A DNA stretch of 64,000 nt from Pseudaestuariivita rosea (GCF_017592335.1 NZ_JACNMP010000001.1:124001-188000); one strand, 5' to 3'; shown: positions 24,404 to 35,478, counted from the first letter of the stretch. The notes: generated from the sequence alone by a model not told the origin. Numbers and translations: made by a program.

Positions 24404-27202
24404 CTATTGCTGTTCCGGCACCAGAATTTCACGTTTGCCGACATGGTTGGCCGCACTGACCAGGCCCTCGTCCTCCATCTGTTCGACCAGACGGGCGGCT
24501 TTGTTGTAGCCGATCGCCAGTTTACGCTGGATATAGCTGGTTGAACATTTACGATCCTTGATCACAATCTGCACGGCCTGATCATAAAGCGCATCTTCAC
24601 CATCAGTGTTTCCGCCCAGACCCAGCACAAGATCGATATCGCTTTCCTTGCCGTCTTCGGGGCCATCAAGAACACTGCCCACATATTCAGGTGGTCCGTA
24701 GGCTTTGAGGAAGTTCACGATTTCTTCAACTTCTTCATCAGAACAGAAGGGTCCGTGAATCCGTGTGATTTTTGAACCACCCGCCATGTACAGCATGTCG
24801 CCCATACCAAGCAGCTGTTCGGCGCCCATTTCACCCAGAATCGTGCGGCTGTCGATTTTGCTGGTCACCTGGAATGAAATCCGGGTGGGGAAGTTCGCCT
24901 TGATCGTGCCGGTAATCACATCCACCGAGGGGCGCTGGGTGGCCATGATCAAGTGAATGCCCGAAGCCCGCGCCATCTGCGCCAGACGCTGAATGCAGGC
25001 CTCGATCTCTTTCCCTGCGACCATCATCAGGTCGGCCATCTCATCCACGATCACGACGATATAGGGGATTGTTTCGGGCTTGATTTCTTCGGTCTCGAAC
25101 ACGGGTTCGCCGGTTTCGTCATCAAAGCCGGTTTGCACCGTGCGGCTGAACATTTCGTTCTTTGACAGCGCATCGCGGACGCGGCCGTTATAGCCTTCGA
25201 TGTTGCGCACGCCCATTTTCGACATCTTGCGATAGCGTTCTTCCATTTCGCCCACGACCCATTTCAGGGCGACGACGGCCTTTTTCGGGTCAGTGACAAC
25301 GGGCGACAACAGATGCGGGATGCCGTCATAGACCGACAGTTCCAGCATTTTGGGGTCGATCATAATCAGGCGGCATTCTTCGGGCGTCAGTTTATAAAGC
25401 AGTGACAGGATCATGGTGTTGATCGCCACCGATTTACCCGACCCCGTGGTCCCTGCGATCAGCAGGTGGGGCATCTTGGCCAGGTTCGCGACGACCGGAT
25501 CGCCGCCGATGTCCTTACCCAAAGCCAGGGGCAGGCGCATGTTCGTATCACCGAAATCTCGGGCGGACAGGATTTCGCGCAGCACAACCTTTTCGCGGCT
25601 TGCGTTCGGCAGTTCGATGCCGATCACAGACCGGCCCGGCACCGTACTGACACGGGCGGACAGCGCTGACATGGACCGCGCAATATCATCGGCCAGGCCA
25701 ATGACGCGGCTGGCTTTCAGACCTGGGGCCGGTTCCAGTTCATACATGGTCACGACGGGGCCGGGGCGCACGCTGACAATCTCGCCCTTGACGCCATAGT
25801 CATCCAGCACGCTTTCCAGCATCCGGGCGTTTTCTTCCAACGCCTCATCGCTTAGATGATGGCGTTCGATCTGCACAGGGTTGGTCAGCAGACTAAGTGG
25901 CGGATGTTCGTAGTTTGCATAGGCGTCGTCAAATTGCAGCGCTGGCTGTGCCTCGGCCTGCGCGCGACGCGATGGTTTGACCCGTTTGCGCGGTGTGTGT
26001 TGCACCAGACTGTTTTCTTCGTCTGTTGTACTGCGGGCCGTGGCCGCATCCCAGGTTGGTTCTGCGGTCAAGGGGTGCAGGGGAGTGGCTGCATCCATTG
26101 GTGGGGCGGGTGGTACATCCAGACGCGGCGCGGCGAGTGGAGGTTCGTCATCCAACACCAGCGGTTGGGGCCCCTTGCCGCGTGTCAGCGATGGTTCAAC
26201 GCGCGGTGTCATCTGGCCGGGGGACTGGCGCATGCGCGATTTGACAGCATCGGATATGCGCGCCTGAATGCGTGCATCGCTTGGCCCGTCGATTGCACTT
26301 TCAAGGGCCACGGGTTCGATCAACTCAGGTTCGGGCATGGGGGCGGGCTTGGGCGTAAAGCCGGGTATGCGGGACAGTAAACCAGTCTTTGTCTGCGGTT
26401 TTTGGACAGTTGGTTCGGCCTGCATCGTGGGTTCAGCGCGTCTGACACGCGCACGTGGCTCTGATGCAGCAATATCCGCAACGGCCTCTGTTTTGTGCTG
26501 CCGCTGCGCCCTTGCCTTGCCCATCAGACGTATGACGTGCAACGCGATGCCCGCGATAAACCCAACGATACGCAAGATCTGGGCGTAAACGACGATCAAG
26601 CCGATGATCAGGAACCGAATGATCAGGCGAAGCTCGGGGCGGGTGAAGCCCAGAACAAAAAGTCCAAGAACGACAATACCAACAGCTGACAGGAGTGACG
26701 CCAGTTTCACATTCAGGCCAATCGAGAATGGCAGGAAATTTGCCATCACGCCCAACAGCGTCTCGCCTCCCAGACCGCCCAGATCAAAACTGTGGGTCCA
26801 ACTGGCCGGTGGAACCAGGGTTGAGGCATAAAGCGCAGTCAGACCAATCAGAACCGGAATAAATACCAGGCGCAAGATCGCCATCTCTGGCATGCGGTGC
26901 AGCGCCAAACGGATGCCCCAGGCGAATGCAGTTGCGGCGATGGCCCAGACACCGTGACCGATGATCATCATCAAAGGGGCAGATATATTGGCGCCCAGGC
27001 GGCCAAGCCAGTTTTGCACCGGCTGGTCCGTCGCCATCATAAAGCTGGGATCGTCGGGCGAATAGGACCACAGCATCATTCCGGTCAGCACACCCAAGGC
27101 CATAAGGGCCATGCCTAACAGCTCTTTCCCGCGTTTTTGCAGGGCCGCTTGTGTCGTGCTGTCCAAAAGCGGATCGCGCCGCCCGCGTGCCTGATATGCC
27201 AT
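24404..27202 (-). CDS. ftsK: DNA translocase FtsK
   Basis: A 932-residue septal DNA pump that clears chromosome ends during division and activates XerCD at dif. The N-terminus has four to five membrane helices (about 28-50, 75-100, 108-130, 150-205). A Pro/Ala-rich linker (about 235-430) leads to the motor domain with Walker A GTTGSGKS (584-591) and Walker [12 protein letters not shown]. The C-terminal winged-helix gamma domain (about 865-932, [22 protein letters not shown]) reads KOPS. The length is normal for a short-linker FtsK. GAGG sits seven bases before the ATG. It is 18 bases downstream of an aminotransferase gene, so likely co-transcribed. Confidence 0.95.
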   Translation of the reverse strand: MAYQARGRRDPLLDSTTQAALQKRGKELLGMALMALGVLTGMMLWSYSPDDPSFMMATDQPVQNWLGRLGANISAPLMMIIGHGVWAIAATAFAWGIRLALHRMPEMAILRLVFIPVLIGLTALYASTLVPPASWTHSFDLGGLGGETLLGVMANFLPFSIGLNVKLASLLSAVGIVVLGLFVLGFTRPELRLIIRFLIIGLIVVYAQILRIVGFIAGIALHVIRLMGKARAQRQHKTEAVADIAASEPRARVRRAEPTMQAEPTVQKPQTKTGLLSRIPGFTPKPAPMPEPELIEPVALESAIDGPSDARIQARISDAVKSRMRQSPGQMTPRVEPSLTRGKGPQPLVLDDEPPLAAPRLDVPPAPPMDAATPLHPLTAEPTWDAATARSTTDEENSLVQHTPRKRVKPSRRAQAEAQPALQFDDAYANYEHPPLSLLTNPVQIERHHLSDEALEENARMLESVLDDYGVKGEIVSVRPGPVVTMYELEPAPGLKASRVIGLADDIARSMSALSARVSTVPGRSVIGIELPNASREKVVLREILSARDFGDTNMRLPLALGKDIGGDPVVANLAKMPHLLIAGTTGSGKSVAINTMILSLLYKLTPEECRLIMIDPKMLELSVYDGIPHLLSPVVTDPKKAVVALKWVVGEMEERYRKMSKMGVRNIEGYNGRVRDALSKNEMFSRTVQTGFDDETGEPVFETEEIKPETIPYIVVIVDEMADLMMVAGKEIEACIQRLAQMARASGIHLIMATQRPSVDVITGTIKANFPTRISFQVTSKIDSRTILGEMGAEQLLGMGDMLYMAGGSKITRIHGPFCSDEEVEEIVNFLKAYGPPEYVGSVLDGPEDGKESDIDLVLGLGGNTDGEDALYDQAVQIVIKDRKCSTSYIQRKLAIGYNKAARLVEQMEDEGLVSAANHVGKREILVPEQQ

Positions 27203-27220
27203 GCCAGTGCCTCGTCTTTT

Positions 27221-28402
27221 TTATCTGTAAATGCAGTCACGCAGCCTGATCAGCCCGTCCTGCATTTCGTTCATTGGGGCGACCATGGCCACCCGGATAT
27301 ATCCCGCGCCGGGGTTCTGCCCCCCGACATCGCGGCTTAGATACGCGCCGGGCAGAACCCGAACGCCTGTTTCGCGCCAAAGCTTTAATGCAGTGGCTTC
27401 GCCATCTTCAACCGGCAGCCACAAGAAAAATCCAGCCTGCGGGGGTGCATAGCCAGTTGTTTCAGCAAAGATTTCGTCTGCGGCTTGATATTTGTCCCTG
27501 TAAAGCGCGCGGTTCTGATCCACATGCGCCTCGTCTGCCCAGACATTGGCTGCAACCTGCTGCAACGGCAGGGGCAAGGGCGCCCCTGCATAATTACGCA
27601 ATTGTTTGATATGTCTGATATTTTCAGCGCCACTTGCAACAAAGCCAGACCGCAGGCCCGGCAGGTTTGACCGTTTTGACAGGGAATGAAAGATCACAAC
27701 CCGTTCGGGATCGGCCCCCATTTCCGCGGCGACCTGCAGCGCGCCGACGGGCGGCGTGTCGCGGTAGATCTCGGAATAGCATTCATCGGCCAAAATTTTG
27801 AAATCGTATTTTTCAGCAAGCGTAATCAGCGACTTCCAATAGTCACAGTCTGCGACGGCCCCCTGTGGATTTGCAGGTGAACAGATATAGACCAAGGCAG
27901 TTCGGTTCAGGATGCCGTTCGGGACAGTGGTGAAATCAGGCAAATGACCGGTTTCGGCAGTTGCCGGCACATAGACCGGGTCGGCCGCCACCGCCAGGGT
28001 TGCGACGGCGTAGACCTGATAGAACGGGTTTGGCATCAGAATGACAGGTTTCTGACCCGATTTCATTTCGGGGCAAAGCGCCATCGCGGCGTTATAAAGC
28101 CCCTCTCGCGTGCCGTTCAGTGCCATGACCTGTGTATCATGGTCCAGATCAACGCTGTATCTGCGTTTGATCCAGTCGGTTATGGCCTGACGCAACTCGG
28201 GCGATCCATCGTTCGGTGGGTATTTCGCAAAGCCATCGATGTTTTCAGCCAGTACCTGCCCAACCCAATCGGGAAAGGAGTGTCGCGGTTCGCCGATGGT
28301 CATGGCTATGGGATCGCGCGCAGGCTCATGCACGTCAAGCAAAGCGCGCAGACGCGGGAACGCATATTCCGGAAGGTTTTGAAACCGCTCAGGAAATTTC
28401 AT
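27221..28402 (-). CDS. class I/II PLP-dependent aminotransferase
   Basis: A 393-residue fold-type I transaminase. The cofactor lysine is in FHSLSKRSNLPGLRSGF, and the substrate-carboxylate arginine is near AGYIRVAMV at the C-terminus. Proteins of this type next to ftsK in Rhodobacterales are usually called succinyldiaminopimelate aminotransferase (lysine and peptidoglycan precursor synthesis), which would suit this envelope/division cluster, but substrate is not proven. I use ATG 28402 with GAGG five bases before; an upstream in-frame extension of 28 residues lacks support. Confidence 0.85.
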   Translation of the reverse strand: MKFPERFQNLPEYAFPRLRALLDVHEPARDPIAMTIGEPRHSFPDWVGQVLAENIDGFAKYPPNDGSPELRQAITDWIKRRYSVDLDHDTQVMALNGTREGLYNAAMALCPEMKSGQKPVILMPNPFYQVYAVATLAVAADPVYVPATAETGHLPDFTTVPNGILNRTALVYICSPANPQGAVADCDYWKSLITLAEKYDFKILADECYSEIYRDTPPVGALQVAAEMGADPERVVIFHSLSKRSNLPGLRSGFVASGAENIRHIKQLRNYAGAPLPLPLQQVAANVWADEAHVDQNRALYRDKYQAADEIFAETTGYAPPQAGFFLWLPVEDGEATALKLWRETGVRVLPGAYLSRDVGGQNPGAGYIRVAMVAPMNEMQDGLIRLRDCIYR

Positions 28403-28541
28403 AACTGCCTCAAGTATCGGGGTCATTAAACGCCCCGTTTCGCCCCAAGTTAGCCAAAGCCAAGGCCCGCGTCCAGAAAAACGCACGCAGGTCGGCAGAC
28501 ATCAGGTGTGTCCTGTGGCTTTTACGGGACGTCCTACTGAA

Positions 28542-31500
28542 TCAATGACCGTGTTTTCCCTGCAGACGAAGCGCGGTTGTCACATAAATAGCTGAAATCG
28601 CAATCGCGCACATTGGGACGAAAAAGACCAACGCCGACAATCCCGGACTATCTGATAATGCAGGCAGAATAGGAAGCAAATTGCCCGTCAGGATGACAGG
28701 TCCAAAGGTAAGGACAAAAAGCAGACCAACAGATGCGACAGATATCAGGGTGGCAGTTCCAACCTGACCCGCGTCTTTTGGGGCGCGCAGCGCACGGCGC
28801 ATCGCGGCAACTTGGCGGGCGACGTCCATCTGAACGGCCATCAGGGCGGGGACAACAAGCAGCACCAGGATCATGCCGAAGCCCAAGCCGTAAACTAATG
28901 TAATCACAGTAGGTTTCAGGAACTGAGCCTGAACCGACTGTTCATAAAGCAGCGGACTAAGCCCCAATACGGTGGTCAAGGTGGTCAGCAAAACCGCCCT
29001 CAGCCTGTCGCAGGTACCATCTATGATCGCCGGAACGATACCGCGTTCCTTGGCATATTCATCAATTGTCGTGATCAGCACGATCGAGTCGTTGATGATG
29101 ATGCCTGTCATCCCCATCAGCCCGACTACGGTGAACATGCTTAGCGGCACATCCCAGATGTAATGTCCCCAGATCGTACCAACCAGACCAAAGGGGATGA
29201 TGGCCATCACGACAACGGGCCGGGTCCAGCTGGAGAAAATCCACGCCAATGTCAGATAGATCCCCAAAAGGCTAAGCATGAAACCAAAGCGGGCGTCGGC
29301 CAGAAATTCATTCTCTTCCTCGCTTAGACCCGATAATGTGAATTCGACCCCGAATTCTTCGGTCAGGCGTGGCAGGATTTCGGTTTCGATTTGTTGCGAG
29401 ATTTCGGCGGCCCGCGCCGGGTCATCTTCTGAGATATCGCCGGTGACAGAAATCAGCTGAATGCCGTTTTCGCGCCTGACGGTCGAAAAGCCGGACCGTC
29501 TTTCGACGGTGACAATATCAGCAAGCGGCACATAGTTTCCATTCGGTGTGCGCAACTGCATCCGGTCCAGAAAATCGGCTGTCAGTTCGTCGGCTGCCAG
29601 TTCGACGCGAATTTCAGCCGACCGGGGACCGACAGGGTAACTTGCGGCCTCGATCCCGTTCAAACGGTTGCGCAAAACCGCACCAAGTCCATCGATTGTA
29701 AACCCAAGCGCCTGTCCCTGGGGTGTCAGGTCCAGGATCAGCTCTTCCTTATCGTAGGCCAGATTGTCCTCAACGGCCGAAACCTCGGGGAATTGCAAAA
29801 GCTGTTCCTGCAGGGCCTCGGATACCGATTTTAACGTTTGCGCATCAGCGCCATAGAACTGAACGGCCAGCGCATCGCCGCCCGGACCTGATCGCCATCC
29901 ACGGAAACTGACGGTTTCGGCCAGGGGATGCTGGCGCACACGTTCCTGCAATTCGCCCACAAAGGCAAAGGACGAATAGGGGCGCAAGTCGGGATCGATC
30001 AGTTCGATCGAGATCCCGCCAAGCTGGTCGGGTTCTTTGGTGGATGCGCCCGCAAGCCCCCGGCCCGCATTACCGCCGATTTCAGCCATGACGAATTGCA
30101 ATGGATTGCGGCCATAGCGTTCTTCGTATTCGGCCGCCAGTTCTTCGGTCGCGCGTTGCAATTCCCGCATTTGTTCCATTGAATCTTCGCGCGTTGCGCC
30201 CGGTGCCATGGCAAAGTTGCCCGTGACCGACCCGCGTTCGGGGGCGTCCCAGAACCGCCATTGCACATCGCCTCGGATGAAAAGCGCAATCTGGCTTGCC
30301 ATCAGCAGGATCACCAGCGCCAGAACCGGATAACGCGCCTGCACTACCAGCGCCATCAAGGGGCGGAACAGCGTATCCCGCACCCAGCCAAACCCGCGAT
30401 TGACCTGGCGTGAGGGCCAATCGTACCAGTGTTCTTTCACCGAATGGGCCAAGGCGTGGCTCATATGATTGGGCAGGATCAGAAAGCATTCGATCAGCGA
30501 TGCGATCAGAACGACAACGACTGTAAACGGGATATCGGCGATCAAATCCCCAAAGCTGTCGCCAATCGCCATCAGGGCGGAAAAGGCGATAACGGTGGTC
30601 AGTGTTGCGGAAAAAACCGGGGCCGCCATGCGCTTGGCCGCGTTTTCAGCCGCCAGAACGGGGGGTTCGCCCAATCGTCGAGCCCTGAAATCGGCGTGTT
30701 CACCAACAACAATTGCGTCATCTACCACGATGCCAAGGGTAATAATCAGCGCAAAAAGTGACACCATGTTTATGGTCAGGCCCGCCATATACATGAAAAA
30801 GATCGTGGCGAACATGGCGACCGGAATACCTGCTGCCACCCAGAAGGCCGTGCGCGCATTCAGGAACAAAAACAGCAGCGCCAGAACCAGCCCAAGGCCA
30901 ACCAGACCGTTATCAAGCAGGATGTTCAGTCGGCTGCTGATTTCGGCCGCGCGGGTGCGGATCAGCTGAACCTCGACCGCTTCGGGCAGGGTTTCTTCCA
31001 GTTCGGCGGCGACCTCTTCAACAACCGCCTGAATGTTGATTGCGTCGCCTTGGGCGGATCGATCGACGCGGATGGAAATGGCGGGGTGTTCGCCCACGAA
31101 ATAGGCGCGGTTGCGGGTGATGCCTTCGATCCTGACATCGGCAACGTCACCGATCGTCAGGGGGCGACCATCCTGATCAGATCGCAGAACGATATCAGCG
31201 ATATCATCCGCGCTGCGCTTGGCGACACCGGTGCGCACGCGGCTGTCGATCCCGGCGACATCGCCTGCCGGGTCTGCGTCGACCTCTTCACTGATGGCGC
31301 TGGCAATTTCAGCCATTGTCAGATCATGCTGGATCAGGGCTGCCGATGTGACCTCAACCACTGTCTCGGGCGCGGCCACCCCGCGGATCGAGGTACGGGT
31401 GACGCCGCGATTGAACAACCGGGTCACCAGTTCATCTGCAAATCGCCCCAGTTGATCCGCACCGACAGGTCCGGTGATGACCACGTCCGTCACCCGGTCG

Positions 31501-31925
31501 CGCCAGGCGGACCGGCGCACGACGGGTTCTTCGGCATCTTCGGGCAGGTCATTGATGCCATCGACGGTGACCTGCACGTCTTCGGCGGCGCGCCCCATGT
31601 CCCAGCCCGGCTCAAACTCAAGCGAGATCGATGCGCGGCCTTCACGCGACTCAGAATAGGCCGCATCGACACCTTCGACCGCGATCAGGGCCGGTTCCAG
31701 AACCTGCACGATGGCGCGATCAACGTCTTCGGCCCCGGCCCCCTGCCAGGCCACGGAAACGGTGACATTGTCGATGATGACATCTGGAAAAAACTGCGCC
31801 CGGATGCGCGGCATTGTGGCGACGCCCAGGGCTATCAGCACGACCAGCAGCAGGTTCGCCGCGGTGCGATGCCGGGTGAAATAGGATAGAATACCGCTGG
31901 TCGCTTCGGGGATCAGACGTGCCAC
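28542..31925 (-). CDS. RND-family efflux permease
   Basis: A 1127-residue inner membrane pump of the HAE1/AcrB-like family. Twelve membrane helices flank two large periplasmic loops. The proton-relay aspartates are in GIVVDDAIVVGEHAD (helix 4). The second membrane bundle begins near residue 865. The C-terminal ~85 residues extend beyond the usual AcrB length (about 1030-1050) and contain two extra hydrophobic segments. The GTG start is three bases after the adaptor's stop, so the two are coupled. No outer membrane channel gene is present; it probably uses a TolC-like protein encoded elsewhere. Substrates unknown. Confidence 0.9.
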   Translation of the reverse strand: MARLIPEATSGILSYFTRHRTAANLLLVVLIALGVATMPRIRAQFFPDVIIDNVTVSVAWQGAGAEDVDRAIVQVLEPALIAVEGVDAAYSESREGRASISLEFEPGWDMGRAAEDVQVTVDGINDLPEDAEEPVVRRSAWRDRVTDVVITGPVGADQLGRFADELVTRLFNRGVTRTSIRGVAAPETVVEVTSAALIQHDLTMAEIASAISEEVDADPAGDVAGIDSRVRTGVAKRSADDIADIVLRSDQDGRPLTIGDVADVRIEGITRNRAYFVGEHPAISIRVDRSAQGDAINIQAVVEEVAAELEETLPEAVEVQLIRTRAAEISSRLNILLDNGLVGLGLVLALLFLFLNARTAFWVAAGIPVAMFATIFFMYMAGLTINMVSLFALIITLGIVVDDAIVVGEHADFRARRLGEPPVLAAENAAKRMAAPVFSATLTTVIAFSALMAIGDSFGDLIADIPFTVVVVLIASLIECFLILPNHMSHALAHSVKEHWYDWPSRQVNRGFGWVRDTLFRPLMALVVQARYPVLALVILLMASQIALFIRGDVQWRFWDAPERGSVTGNFAMAPGATREDSMEQMRELQRATEELAAEYEERYGRNPLQFVMAEIGGNAGRGLAGASTKEPDQLGGISIELIDPDLRPYSSFAFVGELQERVRQHPLAETVSFRGWRSGPGGDALAVQFYGADAQTLKSVSEALQEQLLQFPEVSAVEDNLAYDKEELILDLTPQGQALGFTIDGLGAVLRNRLNGIEAASYPVGPRSAEIRVELAADELTADFLDRMQLRTPNGNYVPLADIVTVERRSGFSTVRRENGIQLISVTGDISEDDPARAAEISQQIETEILPRLTEEFGVEFTLSGLSEEENEFLADARFGFMLSLLGIYLTLAWIFSSWTRPVVVMAIIPFGLVGTIWGHYIWDVPLSMFTVVGLMGMTGIIINDSIVLITTIDEYAKERGIVPAIIDGTCDRLRAVLLTTLTTVLGLSPLLYEQSVQAQFLKPTVITLVYGLGFGMILVLLVVPALMAVQMDVARQVAAMRRALRAPKDAGQVGTATLISVASVGLLFVLTFGPVILTGNLLPILPALSDSPGLSALVFFVPMCAIAISAIYVTTALRLQGKHGH

Positions 31926-31928
31926 AGG

Positions 31929-33386
31929 TTAACTGCCCATACGATTTTCAAGGCGTGCCACCACTTGGGCGGGGACCATGTCACCCTGAAGCTGGCTTAG
32001 GATGCGGGCCTTTGCCTCGGCTGGCATTTGTTGGTTTTGTTCAACAAACGCCACAAGTTTCGCGCGGCGTTCGGGTGTCAGCTGCAGCATATCGGGCGTG
32101 TCTGACAGTGTTTCCGCAGACGGGCCAATGCGACGCACGCGGATGCCTTCGCCCAACAAGGGGGAGCGTTCCGACACAACATCCTGCCCGTCCAGACCGG
32201 GTGCGCGGACGATAACATCGTTATCCTGTCGCCGCAGCACCTCAACCTGAGCCAATTGCAGCCTGTCGTTCGGCCCGATGACCAGAACGGATTGATCGGC
32301 CGCAACCGCTGCGGCGGGCAGCATGACGACGTTGTCCAGGGGCGGCTCTTCGATCCGGACGGTCACGAAATCGCCCGGCCGAAAGCCTTGGGGCCGATCC
32401 AGTGTGGCAAAAAGCAAACGACCGGTTTGACCATCGCCCACCTCTGCGCTTTCGCGGCTGATAATACCCTGGGACGTGTGATCGACACCGAAAACCTCAA
32501 GGGAAACGATTAGAGGTGCGGGTTTCAGCCCGCCGTTTGGGTCCAAAAGCCGCACATACTGGGCTGTCGACAGGCGAAAGCGTACTTCAAGCTGATCGGG
32601 ATCGATCAGACGGGCGATTTGTTCGCTGGCATTGATGCGCGCGCCTTGGACAATATCGACATTTGTCAGTGTTCCGTCGAAGGCTGCATAGATTTCAGTA
32701 TCATCCAGGCGACGTTGCGCTTCGGCCAGATCGATTTCTTCGCGCAGCAAACGGGTCTGGGCAAGATCAACGCGGGCCTCGGCCTGCGCCAGCGCCTGTC
32801 TACGCGAAACCACAGCCTGACGCGCGGTCGAGGCAGATAGTTCAGCATCTTCAACGCTGGCATCAGTACCAACACCGCGATCGCGAAGGTCCCGCTGACG
32901 TTCAAAGGCGCGCTGCCGCAGCAGGTTTTGTTCCTCGGCTGCGGCCAGTTCCTGTTGCGATAAATCCAGATTGCGCGCGGCATCGCGGACCTCGGCCTGC
33001 GATTCTTGCAGATCGGCCTGCGCGCGTTCAAACGTGGCTTGCGCGTCTGCCGGATCGATACGCACCACAAGCTGACCGGCATTCACTTGCCCACCCTCTT
33101 CGAAATTTTCAGCAACTTCGATCACCACACCCGCGACTGCGGTCCGAAGCTCAAGTGTGCGGCGGCTGTCGATTTCGCCGAAAACGGTCATCACCGGTGT
33201 CAGCGTTGCTGGGGCAATTGTGATCGTATCAACCGCGAAAACGCGTTCGCGCGATGGGCGTTCGCCGTTTTCTTCGGCCATCCGCGCCTGAAACGCGCTG
33301 AAAATCGAAAGCGCAGCCCAACTGACCAGGCCAAGGGTCAGGGCCAACAAAAACACACCGATCAGGCTACGCGTCAAAAACCGCAT
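31929..33386 (-). CDS. RND efflux periplasmic adaptor (membrane fusion protein)
   Basis: A 485-residue HlyD/AcrA-family protein that links the permease to an outer membrane channel. An N-terminal membrane anchor (LIGVFLLALTLGLVSWAAL) is followed by half a lipoyl domain (ELRTAVAGVVIEVAENFEEGGQV), a long Gln/Ala/Arg coiled-coil hairpin (about 110-230), the second lipoyl half (AAFDGTLTNVDIVQGARI), and a beta-barrel. The C-terminus is an extra Arg/Glu-rich tail of about 60 residues. It leads the two-gene efflux operon; the divergent 207-base region before meaB should hold its promoter. Confidence 0.9.
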   Translation of the reverse strand: MRFLTRSLIGVFLLALTLGLVSWAALSIFSAFQARMAEENGERPSRERVFAVDTITIAPATLTPVMTVFGEIDSRRTLELRTAVAGVVIEVAENFEEGGQVNAGQLVVRIDPADAQATFERAQADLQESQAEVRDAARNLDLSQQELAAAEEQNLLRQRAFERQRDLRDRGVGTDASVEDAELSASTARQAVVSRRQALAQAEARVDLAQTRLLREEIDLAEAQRRLDDTEIYAAFDGTLTNVDIVQGARINASEQIARLIDPDQLEVRFRLSTAQYVRLLDPNGGLKPAPLIVSLEVFGVDHTSQGIISRESAEVGDGQTGRLLFATLDRPQGFRPGDFVTVRIEEPPLDNVVMLPAAAVAADQSVLVIGPNDRLQLAQVEVLRRQDNDVIVRAPGLDGQDVVSERSPLLGEGIRVRRIGPSAETLSDTPDMLQLTPERRAKLVAFVEQNQQMPAEAKARILSQLQGDMVPAQVVARLENRMGS

Positions 33387-33593
33387 GGCTGGAGATACCT
33401 TTTCTACTGCGCAATATCATAAGGTCTTTCGACCAAACGCCAAGCTAACATTGATGTTACGTGTCAAAGTGGGTCTTCCGTCGGTGTTATCCAATAGCGC
33501 TGACGTTTGCCTGCATGGCACAGCAGGCTGGTTCACGCTGGACAGCCACCGGGCAATTCTGCAAAGACTGTGCCCTGACAAAGGGATGCCAAC

Positions 33594-34598
33594 ATGACCC
33601 ATGATCAGCTTGCAAAGGATATTGCGGATGGCAATCGCCGGGCGTTGGCGCGGGCCATCACGCTGATTGAAAGCGCGCGCAGTGATCACCGGGGCCAGGC
33701 GGCGTTGTTGTTTGATGCCCTGCCCACGAACCGCCAAGCGCTGCGGATCGGGTTATCAGGCACGCCGGGGGTCGGCAAATCTACGTTCATCGAGGCATTT
33801 GGCTTAATGCTGACGGCCCAAGGGTTGCGTGTGGCTGTGTTGGCCGTTGATCCATCCTCAGCCAGGTCCGGTGGATCGATTTTGGGTGACAAGACCCGGA
33901 TGGAGCGTTTAAGCCGCGATCCGAATGCCTTTATCCGACCATCACCATCGCAATCGCATCTGGGCGGCGTGGCACGCCGCACCCGCGAAGTGGTGCAACT
34001 GTGCGAAGCGGCCGGGTTTGACATTGTTTTGATCGAAACTGTGGGTGTTGGTCAGTCGGAAACGATGGTGGCCGAAATGTCGGATATCTTCGCCCTTCTG
34101 ATGGCGCCTGCAGGCGGGGATGAATTGCAGGGGGTCAAGCGCGGGATCATGGAAATTGCGGATATGATCATCGTCAACAAGGCCGACGGTGATCTGAGGT
34201 CCGTCGCCACGCGCACCTGTGCCGATTACACTGGCGCTTTGCGATTGCTACGAAAAAGGCCCGAGGATCCCGAGGATTTTCCAAAGGCCATGATGGTTTC
34301 AGCTTTGCATGACCAGGGCTTGGCAGATGTCTGGGCGGAAATGCAGACGCTGGCAAAGTGGCACCAGGCCGAAGGACACTGGGATGCCCGACGGCAGGCG
34401 CAAGCCGTTCATTGGTTTGAGGAAGAGGTGCGACAGGGTTTGCTGATGCAATTGTTTGCGCCCGGGAAAACGCATGATCAGATGGTGCGATTGCGGGCAG
34501 ATGTTGCAAGTGGTCAGATATCTGCTTCGGTTGCTGCACAACAGATGTTGGATGGATTGATCGCAGATCAACCGGTTTCGCCGCGGACGGTGTCATGA
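33594..34598 (+). CDS. meaB: MeaB/ArgK-type P-loop GTPase
   Basis: A 334-residue G3E-family GTPase that loads and protects adenosylcobalamin in methylmalonyl-CoA mutase. Walker A is GTPGVGKST near residue 60, with switch regions in VDPSSARSGGSILGDKTRM and ETVGVGQSE, and NKADG is the base-specificity motif. The C-terminal dimerisation arm is present. The mutase gene is not in the window. GNNAT- or kinase-type functions once proposed for ArgK are not supported. A REP-like element lies 11 bases after its stop. Confidence 0.9.
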   Translation: MTHDQLAKDIADGNRRALARAITLIESARSDHRGQAALLFDALPTNRQALRIGLSGTPGVGKSTFIEAFGLMLTAQGLRVAVLAVDPSSARSGGSILGDKTRMERLSRDPNAFIRPSPSQSHLGGVARRTREVVQLCEAAGFDIVLIETVGVGQSETMVAEMSDIFALLMAPAGGDELQGVKRGIMEIADMIIVNKADGDLRSVATRTCADYTGALRLLRKRPEDPEDFPKAMMVSALHDQGLADVWAEMQTLAKWHQAEGHWDARRQAQAVHWFEEEVRQGLLMQLFAPGKTHDQMVRLRADVASGQISASVAAQQMLDGLIADQPVSPRTVS

Positions 34599-34608
34599 TC
34601 TGGTTTTC

Positions 34609-34657
34609 TTGGGGCTCTGCCCCAAACCCCGGAGTATTTAAGGAACAATAAAGAAGA
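34609..34657. repeat. dispersed REP-like element, copy A
   Basis: A hairpin TTGGGGC-TCT-GCCCCAA (34609-34625) is followed by a conserved tail ACCCCGGAGTATTTAAGG then AACAATAAAGAAG. The same hairpin-plus-tail plan recurs at 39989 and 62588. It lies in a 151-base gap between convergent meaB and the YgfZ-like gene and could also act as a terminator. Confidence 0.7.
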
Positions 34658-34749
34658 GTTTTGGATGTTTTGGGCTTGGTTGCAGTGAATCCACACTTCT
34701 ATTCTGCACAGCCAAAGACTGCTGACACGTGGGTTAAAAGCCCTGTCGT

Positions 34750-35478
34750 CTAAATCAGTTCAAGCGTTGCTTCACCGGCTTTCATATTCTCGGTCCTGTT
34801 GAACCTTAAAAAGGCGATGCCCTGCCCGTCCGATTGTGTAAACAATTGACCGGCGGGCTTTTCGTTGGATGTGATCTGGTCGCCAACGGCTGCGTCACCT
34901 CTGACACGCACTTTGCGAAGGCCCTTTTGCAGCGTTGTCTTGTGATGCATGCGGGCGACGATTTCCTGCCCGACAAAGCAGCCCTTTTTGAAATCGACAC
35001 CGTTTAGGCGTTCGAACCCAGCCTCAAGAATATAAGTGTCCGGTGTCAGTTCGATGCCGGTTTCCGGGATGCAGTGTTCAACACGGATGGCGTCCCAGTT
35101 AACCGATGGCTCAGAGCCAGGCGCATCTGTATAGCGGCGCCATCCAAGCGCGGGGTGGCGCGGGTCGGCGTAGGCATCAGCAGGCGGGTTATCAATACCG
35201 CGTTCAAGCTTCAGCGCCGCGTCTGTGATCTGAACATCCGCCCGCAGTTTATACATCGTCAGGCGTTGCAACAGCGATGGGGCCAGATCGGCATGAACAT
35301 CCAGAAGAATGTAGTCATCCATTGGCAGAAGAAAGAAATCGGCCAGATATTTTCCCTGCGGTGTCAACAGGGCGGCATAGGTCAGACCACTGTCCGGGCG
35401 GATATCATTCGTGACCAGCCCTTGCAGAAAATCAAAACGATCTGCGCCTGTGATCTGATAGATATGCCTGTCGTTCAT
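34750..35478 (-). CDS. ygfZ: YgfZ/GcvT-like folate-binding protein
   Basis: A 242-residue protein of the COG0354 (YgfZ/IBA57) family that uses folate to help repair or assemble certain Fe-S clusters. The diagnostic K-G-C-[FY]-x-G-Q-E motif is present as KKGCFVGQEI, and the N-terminal FLQGLVTNDI is typical. The start is ATG 35478, where AGGA lies eight bases upstream; an upstream extension of about 80 residues overlaps the divergent glycosyltransferase gene and is rejected. The short divergent spacer (64 bases) must hold both promoters. Confidence 0.9.
   Translation of the reverse strand: MNDRHIYQITGADRFDFLQGLVTNDIRPDSGLTYAALLTPQGKYLADFFLLPMDDYILLDVHADLAPSLLQRLTMYKLRADVQITDAALKLERGIDNPPADAYADPRHPALGWRRYTDAPGSEPSVNWDAIRVEHCIPETGIELTPDTYILEAGFERLNGVDFKKGCFVGQEIVARMHHKTTLQKGLRKVRVRGDAAVGDQITSNEKPAGQLFTQSDGQGIAFLRFNRTENMKAGEATLELI

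Noticed and set aside
31050-31889. 279-codon plus-strand open frame opposite the RND permease gene
   Set aside because: Antisense to a well-supported RND protein; no domain resemblance, biased composition.
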